From: Loktanella sp. 3ANDIMAR09
Lineage (GTDB): Bacteria > Pseudomonadota > Alphaproteobacteria > Rhodobacterales > Rhodobacteraceae
NCBI RefSeq assembly: GCF_001420005.1
Contig: NZ_LJAK01000010.1
Span: forward strand, 1-64,000
Reading direction: 5' to 3'
Length of the DNA: 64,000 bases
Both the position numbers and the translations under genes were made by a program. Shown here piece by piece: positions 16,801 to 24,540 of this stretch. Under the pieces are notes generated by a model, which saw only the letters and a list, made by a program, of their open reading frames with translations, was not told the origin of the DNA and did no database searches. The first letter of the stretch is position 1, and each line of letters opens with the position of its first letter.

Positions 16801-18126
16801 CAGGGGCTCGGGCGCACGCATCGCTCGGCTCAGGTCAGCGCGCCCTTCTTCCGGGTCTGCACCTCGGATGTGCATGGCGAAAAGCGTTTCACCTCGACTA
16901 TAGCCAAGCGCCTCGACCAGCTAGGGGCCTTGACCAAGGGTCAGCGCGAGACCGGCTCGCAAGGCATGTTCCGGGAGGAGGACAATCTCGAAAGCCCGAT
17001 CGCGCGGGCCGCACTACGTGGGTATTTCGCCGATCTTGCCGCCGGGCGCGCTGAAGCGATGAGCTACGAGAGCTTCACCGACTGGACAACCCTGCGGCTG
17101 ATCGACAAGGACGGGGTGCTCCTTGAGGAGCTTCCCCCGATCCAGCGGTTTCTCAACCGGGTTCTGGCCCTTCCCATCCACATGCAGAACGCACTCTTTG
17201 CCGAGTTCATGCGCCGGATTGCCGATCAGACGGAACGGGCGCGCGCTGCGGGCACACTCGATCTCGGGGTGGAAACCCTGCGCGGCGAAAAGATCGAACA
17301 GGTCTCCACGGAGGATCTCTGGACCTGCCCGAAATCCGGCGCCGTGACGCGGATCATCGGACTTGAGGTGACCGACCCGGTCCACGTCCTTGGGGCCGCA
17401 GAGGCCATGTCGCGCAATCCCGACAAGCTACCCATGGTAAATCGCGCCTCCGGTCGCGCGGCGCTCATCTCGGCGCGGCCCATGCAGATGTATGACGAGG
17501 ACATCGTCACGCTGATGCGCAAGGTGGTGCGGCCAAACGGGTCGAGCTATCTGGAGGAGACGCGGTTCGGGTCCTCGGCCTGGGAAGACATCGAAAGGCC
17601 CGAGTTTGTAACGCTTTGGGATGCCGAGGCTGCGTCCCTTCCAAAAACCACCACGACCAAGCTCTACCTGCTGACCGGGCTTCTGCTGCCGATCTGGAAG
17701 GATATTCCGACCACCAATGAGCGCATCTACCGGGTCACGCCGGACGGGGCGGCCGCCATGATCGGGCGCACGCTGAGCGAGGAAGGTGCGGCCGCGCTGC
17801 GCGCCCGCTTCCTCGTCTCCAATCCGCAAACGCCACAGGAGATGTTGACCGCCGCCCTCGGCACCACCGCACCTGTCGATCTGGGCCGGGGTCTCACCCT
17901 GACCCGTCGCCGGGTCGCAGGCGAGATGCGTCTCGAGCTGGGCGGTGCGGATCGGGGCATGATTGAACGTCTCAAGGCCATGGGGTGTTTCACCGAGATC
18001 ATCGCCTTCCAGCTGCGGGTGTTCCTGCCGCACGGGGACGGGATCGACGCGGGAAGCATTCTGGCCCGGATCGTGGGAACCGAAACGTTCGCCGCGCAGG
18101 ACGTGGCTTCAGTGGCAGCGGAATAG
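13852..18126 (+). CDS. Strawberry-notch-type methyltransferase-helicase
   Basis: A 1,424-residue fusion. An N6-adenine-type methyltransferase domain has LEPSAGTGALAAF near residue 132 and NPPF near 197. A linker rich in Pro/Ala follows, then an SF2-type ATPase with GDGTGCGKGRE (Walker A, about 480), FDEAHAM (about 588) and GLGRTHRSAQ (about 985). This arrangement matches strawberry-notch proteins of mobile elements and resembles phage P1 DarB, an anti-restriction factor. Host-defence evasion during transfer is a reasonable inference. ATG 13852 is chosen over the earlier in-frame codon because AAAGGAAA lies just before it. Confidence 0.85.
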   Translation: MTKPNPANPAFPISDTDLVSAIAQIGAEVDHQPLRSSALARIMRETFHGSDAGGAWDWRMAYDLMQAAAVQVLLRGDGAAGDMAAAKLLASRLLTETRRSEQQIRLQQFSTPLAFAALVLRAAAIRKGETVLEPSAGTGALAAFAARAGATLVLNEIDPFRQRLLRAVFGGEVTGHDGEHIDDLLQTPVLPDVVVMNPPFASSVDRSRDKHIAAKHLIAAAKRLAPGGRLVAIMPPGFTPERDAAHWSRACGLLTPRLALTMPGQVYRKLGTSVETQLMVFDKVQEGGEMIRANVRDLDEALAYVDAVAATRPEMRPAQRAAAIPNGRPTVPSSAPRKTAASPVAASKPRANAVRPLSFTSFETPRDNTPISDIYARYRPQRIEIAGAQEHPTPLVESIAMASVAPPMPSNTGSDDLRLPARLIEEGHLSEAQLETIVMAHDAHGRDLPGRMRLDDDQTKMTRADDDPDARAYRLGYFLGDGTGCGKGRECAGLILVNWLAGRRKAIWVSKSATLIEDAIRDWSDLGGSPADIQPLSKWKPDQPIPMGDGILFVTYATLRSAGKCGTTRLSQILDWMGEDFEGVLAFDEAHAMQNAAGSEQGRGVKPSQQGLAGLRLQLAAPRARVFYISATGATSVHNLAYAARLGLWGQGPEYPFPSREGFVSAMEAGGVAAMEVVARDLKTLGLYTARALSFDGVEYDVLEHALTPAQIEIYDAYAGAFRTIHHNLEAALTATGVNDASGQTNASAAKASAKSRFESTKQRFFNHLLMGMKAPSIIRAIEDDLAAGKACVIQVVSTGESLLKRRLETMDPEDELVEGALTPRDYVLGYLEQAFPIHAQKLVEIDGNMVAEPLRDANGALVVSREALALRDAAMMELMTLAPIPSALDQILCAFGDDAVAEVTGRSIRPLKADDGHLFIEKRAASSNSSETQAFMDGEKDILIFSDAGGTGRSYHAAQTAKNQKRRRHYLLEPGWRADAAIQGLGRTHRSAQVSAPFFRVCTSDVHGEKRFTSTIAKRLDQLGALTKGQRETGSQGMFREEDNLESPIARAALRGYFADLAAGRAEAMSYESFTDWTTLRLIDKDGVLLEELPPIQRFLNRVLALPIHMQNALFAEFMRRIADQTERARAAGTLDLGVETLRGEKIEQVSTEDLWTCPKSGAVTRIIGLEVTDPVHVLGAAEAMSRNPDKLPMVNRASGRAALISARPMQMYDEDIVTLMRKVVRPNGSSYLEETRFGSSAWEDIERPEFVTLWDAEAASLPKTTTTKLYLLTGLLLPIWKDIPTTNERIYRVTPDGAAAMIGRTLSEEGAAALRARFLVSNPQTPQEMLTAALGTTAPVDLGRGLTLTRRRVAGEMRLELGGADRGMIERLKAMGCFTEIIAFQLRVFLPHGDGIDAGSILARIVGTETFAAQDVASVAAE

Positions 18127-18140
18127 GTACGGAGGCGATC

Positions 18141-18446
18141 ATGACACTCGAAGAGATCAAAGCCGCCATCGATGCCGGTCTGACCGTGCATTGGGCCAAC
18201 ACCGGCTACCGCGTGCACAAGGACAGCTTCGGCCAATACCTGATTACGTTTGAGCCGAACGGTAGCACCATCGGGCTGACCGACCGGAGCGGGCAGCGGT
18301 TGAACGGGGAGGAAGCAGAGTTCTTTATCGCTGGACCGGAGGGTGGCGACGAGAAGAGCCAGGACAGCCAACTGAGACCAGACGGGCAGGGGAGGGGCGT
18401 CGTACCCGGCGGGGAGGTGGCACAGTCTCTCAGGCGCCAGCGCTGA
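18141..18446 (+). CDS. Small conserved plasmid protein
   Basis: A 101-residue protein beginning MTLEEIKAAIDAGLTVHW, preceded by GGAGG. The N-terminal 60 residues look ordered (TGYRVHKDSFGQYLITFEPN) and the tail is Gly/Gln-rich. It begins 14 bases after the helicase gene and is probably co-transcribed with it. I do not recognise a function. Similar small proteins follow strawberry-notch genes on related plasmids, to my knowledge. Confidence 0.65.
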   Translation: MTLEEIKAAIDAGLTVHWANTGYRVHKDSFGQYLITFEPNGSTIGLTDRSGQRLNGEEAEFFIAGPEGGDEKSQDSQLRPDGQGRGVVPGGEVAQSLRRQR

Positions 18447-18570
18447 ACTGAAGGTTGGGAAGAAAGGAAAGCGAGCTTTCTGGTTTGTGATCCCATGAGG
18501 GGTCGAAAAAGCAATCCCGGTTGTGCTGGCAAGGACGTCAGGCACCGGCCAATCCAAAAGGAACCATCCC

Positions 18571-19299
18571 ATGTTCGCAGGAACCCTGACCCGCAACACC
18601 GAAACCGCAGCCGCCCAATACTCCGGCATGATCCATTCGACACGTTTCGACATCGCCATCCAGCTCGAAACCCGCCCGAAGATGTCCGAGCGCAGCCCGG
18701 ATTACGACGTGACCGCGGTCAACAAGTCTGGCCGCAAGGTGCGCATCGGAACCGCATGGAACGAGACCGGCAATACAAGCGGCAACCCCTACATCTCGAT
18801 GCAGATCGATGTCGGTCTCGGCCCGTTCCGCGTCAATGCGGTGCAGACGAAAGAAGCGCGCGCAGCCAAGAGCGGCGAGTTCGAGATCATCCCGCTGGTC
18901 TCCAACGGCTTCATGAAATCCGGCTCGATCTCGGGCGAACTGACCGCGATGGACGCCGACAACGCCTTCGCGGGTTACATCGCCAACATGATGTTCGACC
19001 TCGATTTCATGCTGATCGAGAACGACTACAAGTCCGTGGACACCCATCCCGATTACCGGGTCGAGGTCAGCTCGCCCCGCGGCAAGCCGATCCGCGTCGG
19101 GTCTGCCTGGATGGCCAAGAGCAGCCGCACGGGCAATAACTACCTGTCGCTGCTGATCAACACGCCCGATGGCGATCTGCGGGTCAACGCCGTGCAGAAC
19201 GAAGAACAGCGCGGCGGGCAGACCTTCTCGATCATCCCGTTCATCGACAGCGGTGAGCAGCCGCAGGACGCGGGCGCGGGGCTCTCCTTGGTCGCCTAA
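18571..19299 (+). CDS. Tandem DUF736 protein
   Basis: A 242-residue soluble protein built from two DUF736-like units (about residues 32-110 and 134-225). Each has a 'VRIGTAWNET..GN.YISMQID' or 'IRVGSAWMAK..NNYLSLLIN' strand pattern followed by FRVNAVQ or LRVNAVQ. DUF736 proteins are normally about 100 aa with a single unit and are common on alphaproteobacterial plasmids; their function is unknown. ATG 18571 is preceded by AAAAGGAACC. A strong terminator follows. Confidence 0.85.
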   Translation: MFAGTLTRNTETAAAQYSGMIHSTRFDIAIQLETRPKMSERSPDYDVTAVNKSGRKVRIGTAWNETGNTSGNPYISMQIDVGLGPFRVNAVQTKEARAAKSGEFEIIPLVSNGFMKSGSISGELTAMDADNAFAGYIANMMFDLDFMLIENDYKSVDTHPDYRVEVSSPRGKPIRVGSAWMAKSSRTGNNYLSLLINTPDGDLRVNAVQNEEQRGGQTFSIIPFIDSGEQPQDAGAGLSLVA

Positions 19300-19333
19300 T
19301 CGGCGCGCGAGGGGGAGACGATCTGAACCCAAA

Positions 19334-19364
19334 GGGGAACCGTGGGATCACGGTTCCCCTTTTT
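19334..19364 (+). terminator. Rho-independent terminator
   Basis: A perfect 11-bp stem, GGGGAACCGTG (19334-19344) with CACGGTTCCCC (19349-19359), loop GGAT, followed by TTTTT (19360-19364). It lies 34 bases after the DUF736 stop and separates it from the convergent CBASS operon. Confidence 0.9.
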
Positions 19365-19439
19365 CCGTGTCCGTTGGCGTGAAGGACGCCACCCGCTTAC
19401 GATCAGGTTCAAATCATACGATGAGTATAGCAGCGAATT

Positions 19440-19916
19440 TTAGCGCTGTCGTTGAAGGCTGCGGCGTAACGCGCGGTTGCCCTCGTCTGGGTCATCCTCC
19501 CCGGGGTGTTTTCCCCCGCCCTTCCAGTCGTCCGACACGAGCCACTCCTCGAAATAGATCAGCCAGAGGTGGGTCCAGGGGATAATGGTGAGGTCCAAAC
19601 GCTTGCTGGCGTCCCATTGTCCGGTTCCGGGCAGATACAGACAGAGACGATCCGGGTCATGGTAGATATGCGGCAGGTCTCGCCCACCGGCGAGCAACCT
19701 CAAATCAGGGTCTACGACCCGAACATCCGGCGTTCCGTCCCTCTTCAGAACAAGCGTGACCTGATATGACCGGGAAAGCGGCGTGGGTTGCGCCAGAAAC
19801 CGCCACTCCAAACGGCCGGGCCCGAGCACACCTTCGCCGGAAATCGTCTTCGACCCCTGGAGGAATAGGTACTGCTGGGGGAGTGACAGCCGGTTTCTCG
19901 TGGTCGATCCCGCCAT
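19440..19916 (-). CDS. cap2: CBASS E2-like conjugating enzyme (E2-only Cap2)
   Basis: A 158-residue protein with a fold pattern like ubiquitin E2 enzymes: N-terminal helix, strands YQVTLVLKRD and VRVVDP, then H83-H86 and the single cysteine C92 (DRLCLYLP), the likely catalytic residue. A helix with Trp-rich IIPWTHLWLIYFEEWL follows. In short type II CBASS an E2 without an E1 domain follows the CD-NTase and primes it by conjugation. It starts five bases after the CD-NTase stop. The assignment rests on the motif pattern and operon position. Confidence 0.8.
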   Translation of the reverse strand: MAGSTTRNRLSLPQQYLFLQGSKTISGEGVLGPGRLEWRFLAQPTPLSRSYQVTLVLKRDGTPDVRVVDPDLRLLAGGRDLPHIYHDPDRLCLYLPGTGQWDASKRLDLTIIPWTHLWLIYFEEWLVSDDWKGGGKHPGEDDPDEGNRALRRSLQRQR

Positions 19917-19921
19917 CGCGC

Positions 19922-21121
19922 CTAGTCCCCGAAAAACTCGTTCTTGGGAACGGGCGTCGAAGCGGCCGATTTTTGGGTGGTGAGGCCAACACCCGCACCA
20001 AGCATGAGAGCGCCCGTCTTCCGCCCCTCGTTCAGCGCGTCCATCCGCCGGTTCATGGTTCGGGCAACAAGTTTGTCGCCTAGACTGTCCTTCATGGAGC
20101 CGACAATGGCGTCTAGGCCGACGAGGTCACGAAGGGATTCGAAATCCGCAAGTGCCTTGCTATGCCATTTGTAGAAAGCCTCGACCCGCGCGGGTTCTTC
20201 ATTCCATCGCTCGGCAAAATTTTCGCCTTCGGTGGTCTCGTTCCAGACCGCGTAGATCTGGCGACCATTCACCAGGGGCCGCTCGATGAAAACCGGCATC
20301 AGGCGGATCGTGTCGATCAGAACCTGAAGCTCGTCGGCGAAAACGTGACGCCTGACGCACATCTCATAGGATCGCATTGCGAGGGTCGTGATGATGATCG
20401 AGATCGGCGCAATTTCTTCCTGCACATGCAAGAATTCCAGATCCCGGTGACGCTTCAGGAGCTGCACGGTCCGCCGCAGAATGCCTTTGATCGACTGGCG
20501 CACTGGGAAGGGCTCGGTCGTGGCCGCATCGCGCTGCGCCGCCATGACCGACTGCGTCATCCTCGGAACCATGGCCGCCCGCTCGTCGAAGAGGGCCCGA
20601 TAGGCCCGAGGATTCGTCGCGTGCCAATCCCGCAGCTTGCGATCTGGCACCAGCTCACCGCCGTTCACGCAGTTCGGGTTGGCAATGGTTGGGGAGATGT
20701 CGAGGTGAAAATCGCCGGCGTAGTTCAGGCGCCAGCAGCGCTTCTTTTCTTCCAGGATAGAAGCATAGTAGGCGTGTTCGCGCAGGCGCTTGCCGATCGC
20801 AGCCTTCAGGCGTGCCGGTGCGATTTCCGGGCCAAGGCCGAGGATGAAGCTGATCAGGTCGACATCGAACTCGTCGCGCCCGATTGGTTTGATCGAGGTG
20901 CCGAGTGCGCCAGAGCCGTGAAGGTAGACATGAAGGGAAGCAAGCATCGGGTCACTCGATCCGGCCAACCAGTCCGCGACCGCTTCGTAGCTGGTGCGGG
21001 CCTTCTCGAACTGAGTCTGGGTCCATTCCAGCTCCTGGCAGATTTCTTCAAGGATCGTGAAGACCTGCGCCCGCCGCTGAATGGCGGTATCGGTGAGAGG
21101 GTGCGAGAAGATCTGGTTCAT
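19922..21121 (-). CDS. CBASS CD-NTase (cyclic oligonucleotide synthase)
   Basis: A 399-residue cGAS/DncV-like nucleotidyltransferase with the active-site GS (residues 69-70, LHGSGALGTS), metal ligands D86 and D88 (DEFDVDL) and the third acid D141 (FHLDISPT). On phage infection it makes a cyclic di- or trinucleotide that activates the effector. The C-terminus ends NEFFGD, with Gly one residue from the end, the region that Cap2 conjugates in other systems. Its ATG overlaps the capV stop. The clade and product cannot be assigned by eye. Confidence 0.92.
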   Translation of the reverse strand: MNQIFSHPLTDTAIQRRAQVFTILEEICQELEWTQTQFEKARTSYEAVADWLAGSSDPMLASLHVYLHGSGALGTSIKPIGRDEFDVDLISFILGLGPEIAPARLKAAIGKRLREHAYYASILEEKKRCWRLNYAGDFHLDISPTIANPNCVNGGELVPDRKLRDWHATNPRAYRALFDERAAMVPRMTQSVMAAQRDAATTEPFPVRQSIKGILRRTVQLLKRHRDLEFLHVQEEIAPISIIITTLAMRSYEMCVRRHVFADELQVLIDTIRLMPVFIERPLVNGRQIYAVWNETTEGENFAERWNEEPARVEAFYKWHSKALADFESLRDLVGLDAIVGSMKDSLGDKLVARTMNRRMDALNEGRKTGALMLGAGVGLTTQKSAASTPVPKNEFFGD

Positions 21122-22104
21122 GCCGCGTTCCGTTCGAGTTGATGCACGGGCACGAACGGCTCGGCAGGTTGCTGGAAGAAGATGGGGGTCAGGGTGGGGC
21201 TCGCGTGCCGGGCGCTTGAGGCACCAAGCCCCTTGAGCCTCTGGATCTTGGTGGTGTCGTCGAGGGAAAAGAAACCCTCCGGTACGCTCGGCGAATACCG
21301 GTGAACAGCCATCCGGTCGTGCGGATCGCCTGTCAGATGACGGGCAATGCCGAGCGCACCGCGGGATTGCCCATCCATGAGAAGGCTGAGGGCCTTCAAT
21401 CCTAGACCGGCCTTGCCGGGGGATTCAGAAAGCATGTAGACCTCGTCGACACAGCCGAGGCTCAGGATGTGCAGGTCCTGCGGAGACCAGCCAAGCATCG
21501 AGATCGCTTCGACGGTCGCGACGCCCACCGGATTGTTGCACCAGGTGCCGCCATCGAGAAGCCCGACATCATCCACCGTCTTGTGGCGCGCGAAATAGGT
21601 CGGAGCGGCAGACGTCGCCATCGCCGCGTCAAGGGCAGGCTTCCGGTAATCCTTGGTAAGCCGTGGATGATGTGACGTCTTGTAGATGTAGACGCTGCGC
21701 TGATCGGCATCCCAGGCCGGGATCAGCAACCGGGTCTCCGCTTCGCCGATGAGCTTGTCGCCAAGGACGGCGTGGAGCTCATCCCTTAGCGTCGATGCCT
21801 CGTGCTTCGGCTTGACCAAGTGACGCAGGGCCGCACGCGCATCCCGGGCCTTTTGCCCGAGCCAGCTCTTGTCTCCCGCTTGCCCGAAGATTGTCGGCCC
21901 GCGATTTTCGTAGAGTTCGAGGAGGGTCTTGGCCTTGATGCCGAGGGCTAGGCCGATCGCGAGAATACCCCCGGTTGACGTTCCCGCAATCAGGTCAAAG
22001 TAGCGGCCAATCGGTTCATCAAGGTCTTCTTCCAAACCCGCCAGAAAGGCCGCCGGTTGGGTGCCTTTGATGCCGCCACCATCGATGCTTAGGATACGTC
22101 TCAT
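21118..22104 (-). CDS. capV: CapV patatin-like phospholipase, CBASS effector
   Basis: A 328-residue patatin-like phospholipase with the oxyanion motif DGGGIKG (residues 8-14), nucleophile elbow GTSTG (Ser43) and the DGG motif of the catalytic Asp (D184). In CBASS this enzyme is switched on by the cyclic nucleotide and degrades the inner membrane, killing the infected cell. It is the first gene of the minus-strand operon and overlaps the CD-NTase start. No C-terminal membrane segment is visible, so activation is probably through a soluble sensor region. Confidence 0.92.
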   Translation of the reverse strand: MRRILSIDGGGIKGTQPAAFLAGLEEDLDEPIGRYFDLIAGTSTGGILAIGLALGIKAKTLLELYENRGPTIFGQAGDKSWLGQKARDARAALRHLVKPKHEASTLRDELHAVLGDKLIGEAETRLLIPAWDADQRSVYIYKTSHHPRLTKDYRKPALDAAMATSAAPTYFARHKTVDDVGLLDGGTWCNNPVGVATVEAISMLGWSPQDLHILSLGCVDEVYMLSESPGKAGLGLKALSLLMDGQSRGALGIARHLTGDPHDRMAVHRYSPSVPEGFFSLDDTTKIQRLKGLGASSARHASPTLTPIFFQQPAEPFVPVHQLERNAA

Positions 22105-22260
22105 GATGCACCTCGCTTTTCGAGGGTTGGCTCAGCCAGCCCACCATCAGGCATTTCCACGATACTCTGAAACCTTGACGGCAGGTCGCCCGCAAACGGT
22201 ATGTTCATGGCTGCTTCCTCGTTTCTTTGCCTGTTTAGCGCCTCTTGGGGCGATTTGGCG

Positions 22261-22370
22261 GTTTACAAATTTGCCTTTCCTTTGGCCTCATGTTACAATT
22301 TAGGGACAATCTGCCGCGCTTTCAAGCGTTGTAGTTTACAAAATATCAATCATATGGGTGAAATGTAAAC
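22261..22370. promoter_or_regulatory. Candidate shared operator between CBASS and the XRE-ImmA gene
   Basis: The 285-base divergent intergenic region holds GTTTACA twice (22261-22267 and 22334-22340), a GTTACA (22292-22297) and the inverted TGTAAAC (22364-22370). The last pair forms an inverted repeat with 23 bases between arms, ending 20 bases before the XRE-ImmA start. This pattern would suit binding by the HTH protein encoded at 22390 and could control both directions. Confidence 0.5.
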
Positions 22371-22389
22371 CACCCACTGGGAGGACGTC

Positions 22390-23451
22390 ATGATTGGCAA
22401 GAGACTCAAAGGAGCCCGGGCGGCATCTGGCCTCTCGCTCCGTGCACTTTCGGATGCCATGGAGAACAAGGTGTCCGCTCAAGCCATAGGCAAGTACGAG
22501 CGCAATGAAGACATGCCCGGATCGGGCGCGCTGCTAGGTCTTGCCCGAGCACTCGAGGTCTCTGTGGATTTCCTGCTGAGCGATGATGAGCTCGAGTTGG
22601 AGGGCGTGGAGTTTCGCAAGTCAGCCAGCTCGTCAGCCAAGGAGATCGCGACGATCGAAGCCAAGACGCTCAATATGGTTGAAAAGTACCTCGCCATCGA
22701 AAGCTTGCTGAATCTTTCGAGCCAGGAATGGGATGCCCCACATGAAGCGCCCTACTGGGTGACTGATGTTCGTGATGCCGAGGACGCAGCTCGTAACATG
22801 CGTGCTTCTTGGCAACTGGGTCACGATCCGATCCCAATGCTTGCCGAACTCCTCGAGGAGCACGGGATTAAGGTGCTGTCTTTGGACGTTGATCGGATCG
22901 ATGGCCTTGCGGCCAAAGTCCGTCGAAAAGAGCATCACTCCGCGCGGGTGATCATGATCAAGAAGAAGACCTGGTCTGAACGGAAGCGCTTCAGTTTAGC
23001 TCACGAACTGGGCCACATGGTTCTTAAGGTCGCCGAAGGGTGCGATTCAGAACGCGCCGCAAATCGATTTGCTGGTGCGTTCCTCGTTCCGGCAGAAGTG
23101 CTACGGCAGGAGATTGGTGCCCGCAGAACGGACATAAGCATTGGTGAGCTCATTAGTCTGAAGGATCGGTTTGGCGTCAGCATTCAAGCGCTGACGTATC
23201 GATGCAAGGATTTGGAGATCATCAACCAGGCAACATTTGCGCGCCTTTTCAAGGTCTATAAGCAACGAGGTTGGCGGGATGAGCCGTTCGAGGAGCCGAA
23301 TTCCATTCCTTGGGAACGAGAAGAACCGGACCGCTTTCAAAGGTTGTGTTTTCGTGCCCTCTCCGAGGGGTTGATTGGGTTGTCTCGTGCGGCTGAGCTT
23401 CTCGAAATACGAGTAAAAGAACTGGAAGAACGTTTGGACCACATGGCATAG
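22390..23451 (+). CDS. XRE HTH - ImmA/IrrE metallopeptidase fusion
   Basis: A 353-residue protein. An N-terminal Cro/C1-type helix-turn-helix (residues 1-62) is followed by a linker and an ImmA/IrrE zinc peptidase domain with HELGH (205-209) and the downstream Glu in SERAANRFAGAFLVP (E221). Such proteins repress their targets until damage-triggered cleavage relieves repression. In some CBASS loci two separate genes, CapH (HTH) and CapP (ImmA-like), do this job. Here both parts are in one chain directly divergent from capV. The gene may instead pair mainly with the PIN gene 7 bases downstream. Confidence 0.88.
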   Translation: MIGKRLKGARAASGLSLRALSDAMENKVSAQAIGKYERNEDMPGSGALLGLARALEVSVDFLLSDDELELEGVEFRKSASSSAKEIATIEAKTLNMVEKYLAIESLLNLSSQEWDAPHEAPYWVTDVRDAEDAARNMRASWQLGHDPIPMLAELLEEHGIKVLSLDVDRIDGLAAKVRRKEHHSARVIMIKKKTWSERKRFSLAHELGHMVLKVAEGCDSERAANRFAGAFLVPAEVLRQEIGARRTDISIGELISLKDRFGVSIQALTYRCKDLEIINQATFARLFKVYKQRGWRDEPFEEPNSIPWEREEPDRFQRLCFRALSEGLIGLSRAAELLEIRVKELEERLDHMA

Positions 23452-23458
23452 TCGCTGT

Positions 23459-23944
23459 GTGCAAGTTCTTGTTTCTGATACCTCCGTCCTGATCGACATC
23501 GAGAGAGCCTCGCTGTCAGCGAGGCTCTTTGACCTCCCCTATGATTTTGTTGTTCCAGATATTCTTTATGAAGCGGAACTTCTCGACTGGATGGGCCCTG
23601 ATCTGATCGATCTGGGACTAAGAGTGGAAGAGCTCACGCCGGAAGAAACTGCACGCGCGACTGAGCTTAAGCGGGCGAAAACTATGCTATCGACGCCAGA
23701 TGTCTTTGCATTTTGCCTCGCGGCTGAGAGGGGTTGGGTTCTCCTTACCGGAGACGGAGCACTCAGGGTTGAGGCAGAGCGCCAAGAAATCGCGATGCAC
23801 GGCGTCCTGTGGGTCTTCGACGAAATGGAACGTCACGAGGTTTGTTCGACCGTCCTCCTCAAGTCGGGCCTCGAGGCGGTTCGTGATCACCCGAGATGCA
23901 GACTTCCCATTAGGGAAATCAATAGGCGCCTTGCGAGATACTAG
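23459..23944 (+). CDS. PIN-domain protein
   Basis: A 161-residue protein with a GTG start seven bases after the XRE-ImmA gene. It has PIN-fold acidic residues in SDTSVLIDIE (D7), STPDVFAFCLA and LLTGDGALR, consistent with a metal-dependent ribonuclease. PIN proteins downstream of XRE-ImmA genes recur in genomes and behave like toxin-antitoxin or regulated nuclease pairs. Whether it acts with CBASS, independently, or as part of the control circuit is open. Confidence 0.8.
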   Translation: MQVLVSDTSVLIDIERASLSARLFDLPYDFVVPDILYEAELLDWMGPDLIDLGLRVEELTPEETARATELKRAKTMLSTPDVFAFCLAAERGWVLLTGDGALRVEAERQEIAMHGVLWVFDEMERHEVCSTVLLKSGLEAVRDHPRCRLPIREINRRLARY

Positions 23945-24540
23945 CTTGTTTATTCGGCTTGCTGGAAGGAAATTGTTGTGAAGCTCGTCTTCGCTTTAGC
24001 CTTGCGGCCTCCCCAGCTCGGCTTCGCGTGTCGCAGGGGAGAACGGCCCTTCGGTCCGTCGCGCATTCGGCCATGCGGCCTCACCGCGGCGTCGCGCCTG
24101 GCATCCCGGTTTGCCCGCCTCGCGAGCACGTCCCTCCCCGGCCGCTCCGCCGGATTGCGCTCTGGTCTGTTTTGGCCCGAGGCCAAAACGATCCCGCCGC
24201 TCCATCCGTCTCCCGCGTCCGGTCGGGCCATTTGCCTGCTCGTGTCGGGCAAACCTACCGTCAAAACACACACACATGAGTGCGGAAGCATATCCTCCGG
24301 ATGGCCCCCAAATCAGCCCGCGTCAAGGATCGCAAAACTTTTCGGCGAGGGCGGGGCCTGTGGCGGGGGCGGTCCCGTGCGCGAGCGCGCGCATGTGTCC
24401 GGTGCCGCGCTCGGAAAACTTTTGCGCCCGGCAAGCCGGCGGCTGCGCCGTCCCTGACCCGGGCAGATTCGGAAACCAGGCATTCGGCCATGCCCCCACA
24501 CTCACGTGGTGGCCTTGGAACCGAACACTGGAGACCAGAC
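23945..24540. other. GC-rich gene-free region with hairpins
   Basis: About 600 bases without a supported gene. The ORFs that cross it have skewed Arg/Ala/Pro composition typical of chance reading frames in GC-rich DNA. It contains a perfect 9-bp hairpin (GTTTTGGCC, CGA, GGCCAAAAC at 24169-24189), an ACACACACACA run near 24269, two copies of AAAACTTTT (24334-24342 and 24415-24423) and an alternating GC tract near 24378. It may hold a promoter or an RNA element for the DUF2493 gene. Confidence 0.45.

Noticed and set aside
23978-24457. 159-residue ORF in the GC-rich stretch after the PIN gene
   Set aside because: Arg/Ala/Pro-rich, no domain. Competing ORFs of equal length exist in several frames, as expected by chance.
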